In this document: in pieces, positions 61,601-64,000 of the stretch
Layout of the letters: every line of letters begins with the position of its first letter
How positions within the stretch are numbered: the stretch's first letter is position 1
Origin: Saccopteryx bilineata
Taxonomy: Eukaryota > Chordata > Mammalia > Chiroptera > Emballonuridae
DNA: 64,000 bases
Direction of reading: 5' to 3'
NCBI RefSeq assembly: GCF_036850765.1
Contig: NC_089490.1
Span: forward strand, 240,994,442-241,058,441
Translations under genes and position numbers: made by a program
Notes under the pieces: generated by a model
Seen by the model: only the letters and a program-made list of their open reading frames with translations
Database searches by the model: none
What the model was told of the DNA's origin: nothing

Positions 61601-63370
61601 GGACACTGTTGTACTTATATTTTCTACCAGCACGTGTTGCTTTAGAAATCAGGAAAGTCAGTGAAGAGATTTCTGTTTACAAAGTGTTTTTTTAAAGATG
61701 AGAAGAATGGTATAGGACTTTGTAAGAAGTGGCCGCTGAAGTCACAGGAACCTCATGTCGTCCTTGTCACTCTTCCTCCTGTCCCTATGCTCTGAGCTCC
61801 CACCCCAGGGCACAGGCACAGGGCCCTCGTCCCCCTGCTCTGACCCTCACCCCGGCGAGCTCGCAAGCTCTGTGGCGCTGGGGTGTGCACAGCAGTTCAC
61901 ACTCCATGTCTAAGTGTGGAAAGAGCCAAGTCTCAGAAAAACATCACCCAGCGATAAGGATCAGGGTCCTAGTTGTCATACACCCAAGTCATAACCAAGG
62001 ACCTCACCAGGAACACTGGGACTGGAACCACCCCCAGGTCTGAGCGGCAGGTAGCTTGGAGACATAGCAGCCCTGACCACGGGCATTGGTGTGGAGTGCA
62101 CACAGAGGGCAGGAAGTACATGTGTGGCCCGGCTGGTGCTCAGGACGTCTGGACCCTGCAGACCTGGTGGCCAGTTCTTCCTGACTGGCCTACAACTCAG
62201 AGCTCCAAGGCCATGTGTTTCTAACTCATTGACAGGTCATTGGAATCATTTTCCAAGAGCTGTTGAGATCCAGGAAAGTTTTGCTTTTAAAAGCACACTC
62301 TTGAGGGAAGCAGTTCAACCCCAAATTAATTTGAAAAGCTCTGAGATTTAAGTCAGCATCTGGGTCCAAACCACCAGCTCTTCACGTAAGCTCCATTCTT
62401 GGCCAACAACGGCCTCCTCCTCCAAGCTGGCAGCTTCGCCCCAACGTCCAAGCAGTTGGCTGAGGGAGGGAGGGAGGGAGGGAGGTCCAGGGAGGGTGTT
62501 TGCATGTTTCTGGCCGAGCTCCCAAGTGCTTCTCAGAAAAGGCTTGCTGTCCTTCGGCATCCTCCTTCCTGAAACCCACTCTGCCCTTAATGTGTCTCCC
62601 GCACATCTACCACAGGTTGGAGTCTGGAGGTAGCAACCCTACGGCCAGTGACCCCTATGGTGACCGGGCCTCAGCGAGAGCCCGCCGGGAGGCCCGAGAG
62701 GCCCGCCTGGCCACCTTGGCCGGCCGCGGGGAAGAGGACAGCAGCAGGGACTACAAGAAGGTAGGGTCCCACGCGGTGTCCCTGTTCCTGGGCCATGGCC
62801 TTTGGCGGAGCAGGGCAGGGCAGGGGCCTCGTCTGAGGGAGCAGAGAGACTGCTCAAGTGACATAGTGAAGCCACCTCCCAGCCACCCCACCAGCTAGGC
62901 AAGGCCTGCATGGTTGCCTGTGCCTGTATGCTGGTTAGGCACAAGTGTGAGGGGCGCCCACAGAGGGGCGCCAGGGAGAAGCTTCTCTGTTAAGGAAACA
63001 TGCTGACTGCAGTCAGTGTACACACTATCTCTAGAAAACTTCTTTTCGGGGGGGACCCACATTTTTAAGCAACACGAGGGTCCTGCAAAATGTGACAGTC
63101 CTGGGACAAGAGGTGACCTCAGGCGCTGTTATCTGCTCAGTGCCGGGGTTCACTTGCGCTGGAAGGCAGGAGACCCGCTCGCTAGCCGTGCTGTGCCGTA
63201 GACCCCCCACATGGTGGTTGTCACGCGACACCCTCAGAGGTGACCTCTGTCCTCCCCCCCCCCAGCTGTACGAAAGTGCCCTGACCGAGAACCAGAAGCT
63301 GAAGACTAAGCTGCAGGAGGCACAGCTGGAGCTGGCGGACGTGAAGTCCCGTCTGGAGAAGGTGGCTCAG
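1499..63370 (+). CDS. PPP1R12B: PPP1R12B (MYPT2), large myosin-phosphatase targeting subunit; 20 internal coding exons, 5' and 3' ends outside window
   Basis: MYPT2 binds the PP1 delta catalytic subunit and directs it to phosphorylated myosin regulatory light chain in striated muscle and brain, so it promotes relaxation. Twenty exons (window exons W1-W20) join in phase into 808 codons without a stop. In order: ankyrin repeats (residues 1-205 of the partial protein, with two GWTPLHAAA units and one [11 protein letters not shown] unit), an acidic Ser/Glu stretch (about 245-281), a Ser-rich centre with [12 protein letters not shown] and [13 protein letters not shown], the inhibitory-phosphorylation motif [16 protein letters not shown] (about 542-557), the second motif [10 protein letters not shown], and the start of a C-terminal coiled coil ([10 protein letters not shown], then [16 protein letters not shown]). 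PPP1R12B is preferred over PPP1R12A because it has [19 protein letters not shown] and [10 protein letters not shown] where MYPT1 differs, and over PPP1R12C because of the long central region. Missing from the window are the first coding exon and, from memory of the family, about 60 C-terminal residues. The exons W1, W2 and so on are listed separately; W1 is probably gene exon 2. Confidence 0.97.
3025..3400 (+). repeat. tRNA-derived SINE, Rhin-1-like
   Basis: The head gacagttggctcagtggtag carries Pol III box sequences, followed by a CCATTGGAGCAAAGTTGG body and an A-rich tail. The flanks aaagtctaagttgt (3009-3022) and aagtctaagtcgt (just after the tail) are a target-site duplication with one change. 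Confidence 0.85.
3495..3650 (+). repeat. MIR remnant
   Basis: The pattern ctgtgactttaaggaaatga, then gagcctcagtttctcacagt, is the diverged core and tail of a mammalian-wide MIR SINE. Confidence 0.6.
4276..4349 (+). repeat. Perfect 37-bp tandem duplication next to the W2 acceptor
   Basis: Positions 4276-4312 and 4313-4349 are identical 37-mers beginning gtgtgaatgcattggagtga and ending ctgatgct. The second copy ends 15 nt before the first base of W2. Each copy carries ctgatg (CTRAY-like), so a possible branch point is duplicated. Confidence 0.95.
4365..4483 (+). CDS. PPP1R12B: PPP1R12B exon W2 (end of ankyrin repeat 3, linker)
   Basis: The acceptor is tctgcacag and the donor gtaggg at 4484. 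The 119 nt read [20 protein letters not shown], then [19 protein letters not shown]. The [12 protein letters not shown] helix is the spacer between the third and fourth ankyrin blocks typical of MYPT proteins. The polypyrimidine tract is short, and a 37-bp perfect tandem duplication ends 15 nt upstream of the exon. Confidence 0.95.
4484..5370 (+). other. Intron between W2 and W3
   Basis: No repeat, exon or RNA gene is recognisable. A polypyrimidine-poor acceptor (ctcccgcag) closes it. Confidence 0.5.
5371..5530 (+). CDS. PPP1R12B: PPP1R12B exon W3 (linker helix and ankyrin repeat)
   Basis: The acceptor is ctcccgcag and the donor the non-consensus gtgtgt at 5531. The exon reads [27 protein letters not shown], then [19 protein letters not shown]. 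The long charged helix between ankyrin blocks is characteristic of the MYPT family. Length is 160 nt, entering in phase 1 and leaving in phase 2. Confidence 0.96.
5531..6546 (+). other. Intron between W3 and W4, with a poly-C run
   Basis: An uninterrupted run of 20 C lies at 5916-5935. Long open frames across it are composition artefacts without family similarity. I see nothing else. Confidence 0.5.
6547..6691 (+). CDS. PPP1R12B: PPP1R12B exon W4 (ankyrin repeats 5-6)
   Basis: The acceptor is tcttcccag and the donor gtgagt at 6692. The 145 nt read [39 protein letters not shown] and CDMDVRNKL. It finishes the repeat begun in W3 and supplies a full [12 protein letters not shown] ankyrin unit. 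It ends exactly on a codon boundary. Confidence 0.96.
6950..7110 (-). repeat. Old tRNA-derived SINE, antisense
   Basis: Reading the reverse strand gives ctgaccaggtggctcagctt, a tRNA-like head, then ggttcaacccctggtcagga (box B region) and an A-rich end. It is diverged and lacks clear target duplications. Confidence 0.65.
7189..7516 (+). repeat. tRNA-derived SINE (bat, GGTGGCGCAGTGG head)
   Basis: It begins cctgaccaggtggtggcgca, contains ggttcgagaccctgg (box B) and ends in an A tail. The flanks aagtgttataacag and aatgttataacaag form a near-perfect target-site duplication. Confidence 0.85.
8075..8149 (+). CDS. PPP1R12B: PPP1R12B exon W5 (last ankyrin-type segment)
   Basis: The acceptor is tctgccag and the donor gtgagt at 8150. 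The 75 nt (25 codons, phase 0 at both ends) read [20 protein letters not shown] then [14 protein letters not shown] is the conserved start of the terminal ankyrin-like segment. Skipping this exon would keep the reading frame. Confidence 0.95.
8150..8528 (+). other. Intron between W5 and W6
   Basis: It is 379 nt with a pyrimidine-rich 3' end (ttccctttccttccctccag). Nothing else is seen. Confidence 0.5.
8529..8608 (+). CDS. PPP1R12B: PPP1R12B exon W6
   Basis: The acceptor is ccctccag and the donor gtaaga at 8609. The 80 nt read [20 protein letters not shown] then QSGLFK. This is the basic/polar linker directly after the ankyrin domain. Its last two bases (AA) form Asn with the first base of W7. 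Confidence 0.94.
8609..9179 (+). other. Intron between W6 and W7
   Basis: It is 571 nt with no recognisable repeat or gene. The acceptor tract is T-rich (ctctttaatttag). Confidence 0.5.
9180..9313 (+). CDS. PPP1R12B: PPP1R12B exon W7 (acidic, Ser-rich region)
   Basis: The acceptor is ttaatttag and the donor gtaata at 9314. The 134 nt read [20 protein letters not shown], then [20 protein letters not shown] and EKEA. It is the strongly acidic stretch that follows the ankyrin domain in MYPT proteins and is probably unstructured. Confidence 0.95.
9314..10476 (+). other. Intron between W7 and W8
   Basis: It is 1163 nt. I see no repeat or exon. A 167-codon antisense open frame across it has no family features. 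Confidence 0.5.
10477..10589 (+). CDS. PPP1R12B: PPP1R12B exon W8
   Basis: The acceptor is taaataacag and the donor gtgagt at 10590. The 113 nt read [20 protein letters not shown] then [18 protein letters not shown]. The sequence EQIPAPAQN followed by FSASSARR is characteristic of MYPT2. The region is predicted to be disordered. Confidence 0.94.
10700..10925. repeat. Ancient interspersed repeat, family unresolved (LTR-like)
   Basis: The ordered words gctgccctaacagaaggcca, ctgggtgccttcagacaa, gttctggaggcagga, tatctccaaatacagtgtta and gaatttggaaggggaggaac follow a very common old mammalian repeat that I associate with MaLR-type LTRs. The family name is uncertain. Confidence 0.45.
11875..12196 (-). 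repeat. tRNA-derived SINE, antisense
   Basis: It is the reverse copy of the 7189-7516 type: a T run, gagaagcatcaattcttcgt, tgattgctttctcatatgcg and finally ccaccacctgatcagg. A short possible target duplication tggtaa flanks it. Confidence 0.8.
12242..12596 (-). repeat. Rhin-1-like SINE, antisense
   Basis: The reverse strand gives the ctggccagttggatcagagg head, box B region and the CCATTGGAGC-type body, now diverged. The flanks aactatttttt (12237-12247) and agctatttttt (12595-12605) look like target duplications. Confidence 0.75.
13115..13315 (+). CDS. PPP1R12B: PPP1R12B exon W9 ([12 protein letters not shown] region)
   Basis: The acceptor is tgcccgcag and the donor gtacag at 13316. The 201 nt (67 codons, phase 0 at both ends) contain [33 protein letters not shown] and [16 protein letters not shown]. 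The tryptophan-containing [10 protein letters not shown] motif is strongly conserved in MYPT1 and MYPT2. The open frame runs on through the donor into the intron (CCT)n tract, but that part has no family similarity. Confidence 0.95.
13316..14187 (+). other. Intron between W9 and W10, with a (CCT)n tract
   Basis: A (CCT)n microsatellite of about 28 nt lies at 13506-13533. Because the W9 frame stays open, a read-through would append a poly-proline tail. I regard this as chance. Confidence 0.6.
14188..14270 (+). CDS. PPP1R12B: PPP1R12B exon W10
   Basis: The acceptor is ttttacag and the donor gtaacg at 14271, which is weak at positions +5 and +6. The 83 nt read [20 protein letters not shown] then DTEEKEN. 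It matches the family block around PRRLxSxSDxEEKENR, a basic/Ser site of the kind phosphorylated by basophilic kinases. Confidence 0.94.
14567..14910 (+). repeat. Rhin-1-like SINE
   Basis: The head ccctggccagttggctcagt, body ccattggagcaaagttgg and A-rich tail are flanked by agaaatgcagacactcag (14549-14566) and agaaatgcagactctcag (14911-14928), an 18-bp target duplication with one mismatch. Confidence 0.9.
14964..15125 (-). repeat. Short tRNA-derived SINE, antisense
   Basis: A T run, then gagagagtgagaaagggc, gcttctcatatatgcctt and box B-like gtttgaacctgtgac close to the end. It is inserted just downstream of the previous SINE. Confidence 0.65.
15635..15760 (+). CDS. PPP1R12B: PPP1R12B exon W11
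   Basis: The acceptor is cctctcag and the donor the weak gtaccg at 15761. The 126 nt read [31 protein letters not shown] and [11 protein letters not shown]. The exon enters and leaves in phase 2, so skipping it keeps the frame. Human has RQLWRD at the position of RQLQRD here, as I recall. Confidence 0.94.
15905..15964. repeat. AT-rich inverted repeat
   Basis: aatttgaaatta (15905-15916) is the exact reverse complement of taatttcaaatt (15953-15964), giving a 12-bp stem around a 36-nt AT-rich loop. It may be a remnant of an old DNA transposon. Confidence 0.6.
18870..19010. repeat. MIR remnant
   Basis: tattccc-like words (attatccccatcaaggaaga), aaactgaaactcaggaggct and gaactgggctggggtt correspond to the diverged MIR core and 3' part. 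Confidence 0.5.
19085..19400. repeat. Ancient interspersed repeat, class unresolved
   Basis: The series gacccaggttccatcttttt, cttccatttccattggctgc, aatagctgctggagctccag and aggaaggaggaggaaaaggg recalls a widely dispersed old mammalian repeat. I cannot name the family. Confidence 0.4.
21106..21285 (+). CDS. PPP1R12B: PPP1R12B exon W12
   Basis: The acceptor is ctgattgcag and the donor the non-consensus gtgtgt at 21286. The 180 nt read [40 protein letters not shown] and [19 protein letters not shown]. The block [20 protein letters not shown] is specific to MYPT2. It is symmetric (phase 2/2), so it can be skipped in frame. A 14.3-kb intron follows. Confidence 0.95.
21391..21730 (+). repeat. Rhin-1-like SINE, diverged
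   Basis: The head cttggctggttggctcattg, box B-like gggttcaattcccgatcagg and an A/G tail are clear. The body has degenerated (gattggtttgagcctggg). No clean target duplication is visible. Confidence 0.7.
22934..24050 (+). mobile_element. Solo-LTR-like endogenous retroviral element, split by a SINE
   Basis: The element runs from TGTTGGGCAG to GGATTAACA (TG...CA ends, TGTT/AACA mini-inverted repeat). It has a TATA box (tataaaa, 23201-23207) and a polyadenylation signal (aataaa, 23390-23395), in the order expected for U3-R-U5. It measures about 725 bp without the inserted SINE. Two aagatggcg words (possible YY1 sites) lie in it. No internal gag/pol/env sequence follows, so it would be a solo LTR. 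I see no matching target duplication, so the ends are approximate. Confidence 0.55.
23565..23946 (-). repeat. Young Rhin-1-like SINE, antisense, inside the LTR-like element
   Basis: It is full length on the reverse strand: ggccctggccagttggctca head, box B ggttcgattcccgaccaggg, body ccattggagcaaggatgg, and tail near cagcttcagaaaaatac. It keeps many CpGs. The target duplication gttgtttcttt is found on both sides (23554-23564 and 23947-23957). Confidence 0.9.
28111..28350 (+). repeat. tRNA-derived SINE (short subtype)
   Basis: It begins gcctgacctgtggtggcgca and has box B ggttcgaaaccctggg, a (CT)n-rich middle and an A/T-rich tail. The target duplication gaaaaaa-tcagtgtgt flanks it (upstream copy ends at 28110, downstream 28351-28366). 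Confidence 0.9.
28878..29285 (-). repeat. Young Rhin-1-like SINE, antisense
   Basis: A full-length reverse copy with a duplicated internal block (ccaccagggg and ctctgccc twice, 28988-29030). The target duplication ggatttttggccctttt flanks it (from 28860 and from 29286). Confidence 0.9.
30735..30912 (+). repeat. Long polypyrimidine (CTC/CCT-rich) tract
   Basis: About 180 nt are almost all C and T on the + strand (tcttctcctcctcctgctcc and similar), with scattered G. The polyleucine and arginine-rich open frames through it are composition artefacts. Such purine/pyrimidine mirror-type tracts can form triplex DNA. Confidence 0.85.
31385..31590. repeat. Old non-autonomous hAT-type (MER) remnant
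   Basis: The words gtgggatccaatagccatgt, aactatttagatttaaacca and gttctgttctactgga follow a common MER-type hAT repeat with ATTTAAATT-rich centre. It is too diverged to show termini. Confidence 0.45.
31715..31862. repeat. MIR trace followed by a 15-nt poly-G run
   Basis: gaaggtcccgagagattga and gaggtcatacagggagctt resemble a MIR core. A G run occupies 31848-31862. Confidence 0.5.
32110..32200 (+). repeat. MIR remnant
   Basis: ctctgaccaagcaatgtggt, tcatctcatctgtgcaatgg and gattcattttatcatct follow the 3' half of MIR. Confidence 0.5.
33142..33449 (-). repeat. tRNA-derived SINE, antisense
   Basis: gagaagcatcagttctttgt, tgattgctttctcatatgtg, box B region gggtctcgaacctgg and terminal ccaccacctggtcagg identify the same type as 7189-7516. 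Confidence 0.8.
33600..34792 (-). mobile_element. L1 LINE 3' fragment, antisense, interrupted by a SINE
   Basis: The series gggatgtaattggcccatag, gttgttcccatgtcttggct, tgcagatatctctttgagtt, aattgctggatcagctatca, ggtgtgaggtaataacctca and catgtacctgttggccacct is the typical 3' region of a mammalian L1 (L1M-type age) in reverse. No ORF survives. A SINE at 34155-34352 splits it. Confidence 0.85.
34155..34352 (-). repeat. Short tRNA-derived SINE, antisense, within the L1
   Basis: ttattgattttacggtgacc, then gtttcaaaccggcgacctca (box B complement) and ctgtgctaccacaggc mark the head end. The L1 sequence resumes on each side. Confidence 0.7.
34793..35114 (-). repeat. tRNA-derived SINE, antisense
   Basis: A T run, then gagagattgagaagcatcaa, tgattgctttctcatatgtg, gatctcgaacctgggtcttc and the terminal ccaccgcctggtcaggc. 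It is inserted at the right edge of the L1 fragment. Confidence 0.85.
35601..35691 (+). CDS. PPP1R12B: PPP1R12B exon W13 (first Rho-kinase-type site)
   Basis: The acceptor is ctcctcctcag and the donor gtgagt at 35692. The 91 nt read [20 protein letters not shown] then [14 protein letters not shown] is the motif that in MYPT1 contains Thr696, the inhibitory site phosphorylated by ROCK, ZIPK and related kinases. Transfer of that role to this protein is by homology. The residues after the threonine are in W14. Confidence 0.96.
35692..36302 (+). other. Intron between W13 and W14
   Basis: It is 611 nt, and I see no repeat, RNA gene or extra exon. It divides the RRST|GVTLTD phosphorylation motif. 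Confidence 0.5.
36303..36506 (+). CDS. PPP1R12B: PPP1R12B exon W14
   Basis: The acceptor is ctccccag and the donor gtgagc at 36507. The 204 nt (68 codons, phase 0 at both ends) start with [20 protein letters not shown], which completes the inhibitory-site motif, and continue with a polar low-conservation stretch ending [12 protein letters not shown]. Confidence 0.95.
36507..38175 (+). other. Intron between W14 and W15
   Basis: It contains an L1 scrap at about 36725-36850 (gtgcagcatgatcatttgat), a MIR at about 36905-37110 and a MIR trace at about 37440-37590. Nothing else is recognisable. Confidence 0.5.
36905..37110 (+). repeat. MIR SINE
   Basis: accaagtacttcctttatat, caggcattattttaactat, attgctccaactttgaatg and gaacttgaggcgcagagagg follow the MIR consensus order over about 200 nt. 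Confidence 0.65.
38176..38335 (+). CDS. PPP1R12B: PPP1R12B exon W15 (variable Pro/Ser/Thr-rich linker)
   Basis: The acceptor is gactctgcag and the donor gtgcgt at 38336. The 160 nt read [39 protein letters not shown] and [24 protein letters not shown] and DxESSETxxxxKEMD tie it to MYPT2. It seems somewhat shorter than the human exon as I remember it. Identification rests on these anchors plus phase and splice sites. Confidence 0.88.
38416..38528 (+). CDS. PPP1R12B: PPP1R12B exon W16 (second conserved Thr motif)
   Basis: The acceptor is tctggccag and the donor gtaagt at 38529. It is separated from W15 by an 80-nt intron, the shortest in the window. The 113 nt read [20 protein letters not shown], then [18 protein letters not shown]. 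The threonine in [10 protein letters not shown] aligns with MYPT1 Thr853, another Rho-kinase site, with Gly replacing the preceding Ser as in other MYPT2 proteins. Confidence 0.96.
38529..39331 (+). other. Intron between W16 and W17
   Basis: It is 803 nt without a recognisable repeat. A cct-rich acceptor (ccttcctccttcctctccag) ends it. Confidence 0.5.
39332..39373 (+). CDS. PPP1R12B: PPP1R12B exon W17 (last exon specific to the large isoform)
   Basis: The acceptor is ctctccag and the donor gtgagt at 39374. The 42 nt read [14 protein letters not shown] and are in phase 0 at both ends, so they join the 17-nt micro-exon W18. As I recall, human ends this exon with Glu-Thr-Trp; here the last two codons are GGG CGG (Gly-Arg). 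Confidence 0.92.
39978..40474. mobile_element. Non-autonomous hAT DNA transposon, 497 bp, intact ends
   Basis: The left end caggggtccccaaact (39978-39993) and the right end agtttggggacccctg (40459-40474) are perfect 16-bp inverted repeats. The 8-bp target duplication agctagag lies on both sides (39970-39977 and 40475-40482), diagnostic of the hAT superfamily. About eight CpGs remain within 40 nt near 40146-40185, which suggests a recent insertion. A short frame (ATG at 40214, stop at 40268) may be the start of a lost transposase gene. No transposase domain is present. Confidence 0.93.
44073..44462 (+). repeat. Young full-length Rhin-1-like SINE
   Basis: The head tggccctggccggttgattc, box B gggttccattcccggccagg, body ccattggagcaaagatgg and a (GAAA)n tail are all present with many CpGs. 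The target duplication aaaaatacttcac flanks it exactly (44060-44072 and 44463-44475). Confidence 0.92.
44775..44860. repeat. Scrap of an old MER-type hAT transposon
   Basis: gtgggcgtggctgcgttcca, ataagactttatttataaag and gcagctggtgggcctcc match the inner part of a common MER hAT repeat. Its termini are lost. Confidence 0.5.
46253..46461 (+). repeat. tRNA-derived SINE with a (CA)n tail
   Basis: The head gcctggcctgtggtgatgca and box B ggttcaaaacccgggcttgc are clear. The 3' end merges into cacacacacacacacac at 46446-46461. Confidence 0.75.
48700..48748 (+). repeat. 49-bp block, copy A of a two-copy intron repeat
   Basis: This block matches 50811-50859 at 46 of 49 positions, with shared core caggaacctagatgcagtga. 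Flanks do not match. Confidence 0.85.
48819..48994 (-). repeat. Short tRNA-derived SINE, antisense (first of a pair)
   Basis: A T run, gaggagagagaaaggtggga, tttgcttctcctatgtgcct, ttgaaccagtgacccagc and the terminal caccaccacaggtcagg. It is bounded by tctgggctgctctt (48805-48818) and tctgggctgttctt (48995-49008). Confidence 0.8.
49009..49319 (-). repeat. tRNA-derived SINE, antisense (second of a pair at the same site)
   Basis: A T run, acagagacagagggatagac, tgattgctttctcatatgtg, ggtctccaacctgggtcttt and the terminal ccaccacctggtcagg. It is bounded by tctgggctgttctt (48995-49008) and tctgggttgttctt (49320-49333). Confidence 0.85.
50490..51044 (+). promoter_or_regulatory. Candidate internal promoter and 5' UTR of the HS-M21 transcript
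   Basis: A first coding exon at 51045 requires a transcription start upstream of it. Visible candidates are a muscle-type MCAT element CATTCCT at 50493-50499, a TATA-like tttatatg at 50558-50565 and a CACTTG E-box-like site near 50650. A 49-bp block at 50811-50859 recurs at 48700-48748. There is no CpG island. The boundaries are a guess and none of these sites is proof of promoter use. Confidence 0.3.
50811..50859 (+). repeat. 49-bp block, copy B, upstream of the M21 exon
   Basis: It is the partner of 48700-48748 and lies 186 nt upstream of the M21 start codon. The three differences are substitutions. Confidence 0.85.
51045..51146 (+). CDS. PPP1R12B: Alternative first coding exon of the small heart-specific isoform (HS-M21) of PPP1R12B
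   Basis: ATG at 51045 opens 34 codons, [20 protein letters not shown] then [14 protein letters not shown], ending at a strong donor gtaagt (51147) in phase 0, the same phase as W17. An in-frame TAA at 51033-51035 lies four codons upstream, so the frame cannot extend 5'. The -3 G (GCCATGT) gives a fair start context. The peptide matches the N-terminus I know for the heart-specific small myosin-phosphatase subunit, which shares the C-terminus of MYPT2 and was reported to raise the calcium sensitivity of contraction. Splicing to W18 gives ...KTLR-HERLSR-LESGG. It sits alone in a 20.5-kb intron, 11.7 kb after W17 and 8.8 kb before W18, so its use requires an internal promoter. Ser/Pro pairs ([12 protein letters not shown]) are candidate proline-directed kinase sites. 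Confidence 0.9.
55700..56050. repeat. Doubtful ancient LTR-like remnant
   Basis: gtctcctccccagaacccat, aaatatgagaaatttgtggt, ttatttggcacaatgaatat and tagagggagattttcccaac loosely follow an old mammalian repeat with an AACC-TGTGAATATG...GGGAGATTATCC order. Confidence 0.35.
59919..59935 (+). CDS. PPP1R12B: PPP1R12B micro-exon W18 (17 nt, shared by large and small isoforms)
   Basis: The acceptor is cctgtctctag after a T-rich tract and the donor gtaaga at 59936. The 17 nt encode HERLS plus the first two bases of Arg, finished by W19, giving HERLSRLESGG. This is exactly the expected family sequence, and no other placement gives it. It is the first exon common to the long protein and M21. Confidence 0.93.
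59936..62615 (+). other. Intron between W18 and W19
   Basis: It contains a faint antisense SINE remnant (about 60650-60770, ttcattgattgattttagag), a short C run at 60837-60846 and a (GGGA)n tract near 62464-62484. I see no gene or other repeat. Confidence 0.5.
62616..62760 (+). CDS. PPP1R12B: PPP1R12B exon W19 (start of C-terminal helical region)
   Basis: The acceptor is ctaccacag and the donor gtaggg at 62761. The 145 nt read [40 protein letters not shown] and DSSRDYKK. The [11 protein letters not shown] helix begins the C-terminal dimerisation and M20/M21-binding region. It ends on a codon boundary. Confidence 0.96.
62761..63265 (+). other. Intron between W19 and W20
   Basis: It is 505 nt with a C-run acceptor tract. 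Nothing else is recognised. Confidence 0.5.
63266..63370 (+). CDS. PPP1R12B: PPP1R12B exon W20 (coiled coil)
   Basis: The acceptor is preceded by a run of C (ccccccccccag) and the donor is gtgagg at 63371. The 105 nt read [20 protein letters not shown], then [15 protein letters not shown], a heptad-type coiled coil. It is in phase 0 at both ends. The remaining coiled coil and leucine-zipper exons lie beyond the window. Confidence 0.96.
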
Positions 63371-64000
63371 GTGAGGGGGGCACAGCGCGGGGTGACTGGG
63401 TCCAGGGGGTCCTTGGGATGGGGTCACAGCCTCCTGGGTTCAAACTGCTTTCAGCTGCAATCAATGTTTGGCTGGAAATGGACAGCCCACCTCTGGATAG
63501 TCAGGCCTCATCATCCCCGAGGGCAGGCCTCAGAGCCGCCCATAGTCGAACCGTTTGCTAACATGATAGGTGCAGAGAGCACTGGAAATAAAACCCAACC
63601 AACTGCTTTCTGGGTGTGTCAGAATAGCCTTAATTTTGCCAAATACCAGTCAGTTATTGAAATTCAGAAGAAATAGTGGTATAGAGCACATCGCTGCTGG
63701 TGACCAAAACTGTTTGGCAGGACAGGACGGTGGTCACGCTCGTGGAGACAGCTCTACAGACACATGCATCATCTATGCAGGGAAGGGCCACCCGGCCAAG
63801 GGCTGCTCTTGTGAACCGAGTGCAGCAGGGAAGGGCCCTGACCACTGGTGTGGACAAGTCGCGGGGTCTCTGCCCCCGGTTATGGGGGACACTGGGAGGC
63901 GTGGCTGTGACCATCACAGCAGGACAGCCCAGGACAGGAGCCAGAGACCCAAGCTTTGCTGTTACTTCTGCCTATTCCTTAATTTTTTGAAAAAAGAAAC
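63371..64000 (+). other. Start of the intron after W20
   Basis: It is the 5' part of the next intron. I see no further PPP1R12B exon, because the family continuation (QKQEK...) is absent up to the window end. Confidence 0.6.

Noticed and set aside
63371..63676. Open frame continuing past exon W20
   Set aside because: After the GT at 63371 the translation (VRGAQRGV...) does not follow the MYPT2 continuation, so it is intron.

Overview
The window is vertebrate, clearly mammalian, genomic DNA. It is a long stretch from inside one protein-coding gene on the + strand, PPP1R12B. This gene encodes MYPT2, the myosin-phosphatase targeting subunit of striated muscle and brain. I identified it by reading 20 consecutive coding exons whose translation follows the PPP1R12B protein from the second ankyrin repeat to the C-terminal coiled coil. 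All 20 are bounded by AG/GT, all phases join, and together they give 2424 nt, or 808 codons, with no stop. The first coding exon (PP1-binding KVxF region, first ankyrin repeat) and the last few exons (leucine-zipper end) lie outside the window.

Layout: 1.5-8.6 kb holds the ankyrin-repeat exons. 8.5-21.3 kb holds the acidic and Ser-rich central exons. 21.3-35.6 kb is a 14.3-kb intron full of repeats, including a solo-LTR-like element and an L1 fragment. 35.6-39.4 kb holds the exons with the two conserved Rho-kinase-type threonine motifs. 39.4-59.9 kb is a 20.5-kb intron that contains an alternative first exon at 51,045-51,146. 59.9-63.4 kb holds a 17-nt micro-exon and the first C-terminal exons. 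The alternative exon encodes the 34-residue N-terminus of the small heart-specific subunit (HS-M21), made from an internal promoter and spliced to the same micro-exon. The locus therefore makes a large targeting subunit and a short accessory subunit that share the C-terminal end.

Organism: a bat, most likely a horseshoe or roundleaf bat (Rhinolophidae/Hipposideridae). This is inferred from many tRNA-derived SINEs that match what I know as the Rhin-1 family: a 'CTGGCCGGTTGGCTCAG' head, a 'CCATTGGAGCAAAGATGG' body and an A-rich tail. Several copies have clear target-site duplications. A 497-bp non-autonomous hAT transposon with perfect 16-bp terminal inverted repeats and a perfect 8-bp target duplication sits at 40 kb. 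Older shared mammalian repeats (MIR, L1 and hAT MER-type remnants) are also present.

I found no second protein-coding gene, no structural RNA gene other than the tRNA-like SINE heads, no CRISPR array and no prokaryotic feature. I did not find a new biological system. The most interesting items are the internal M21 promoter and exon, the shared micro-exon, a 37-bp perfect tandem duplication next to a splice acceptor, the hAT insertion, the solo LTR and two SINEs inserted at the same target site.
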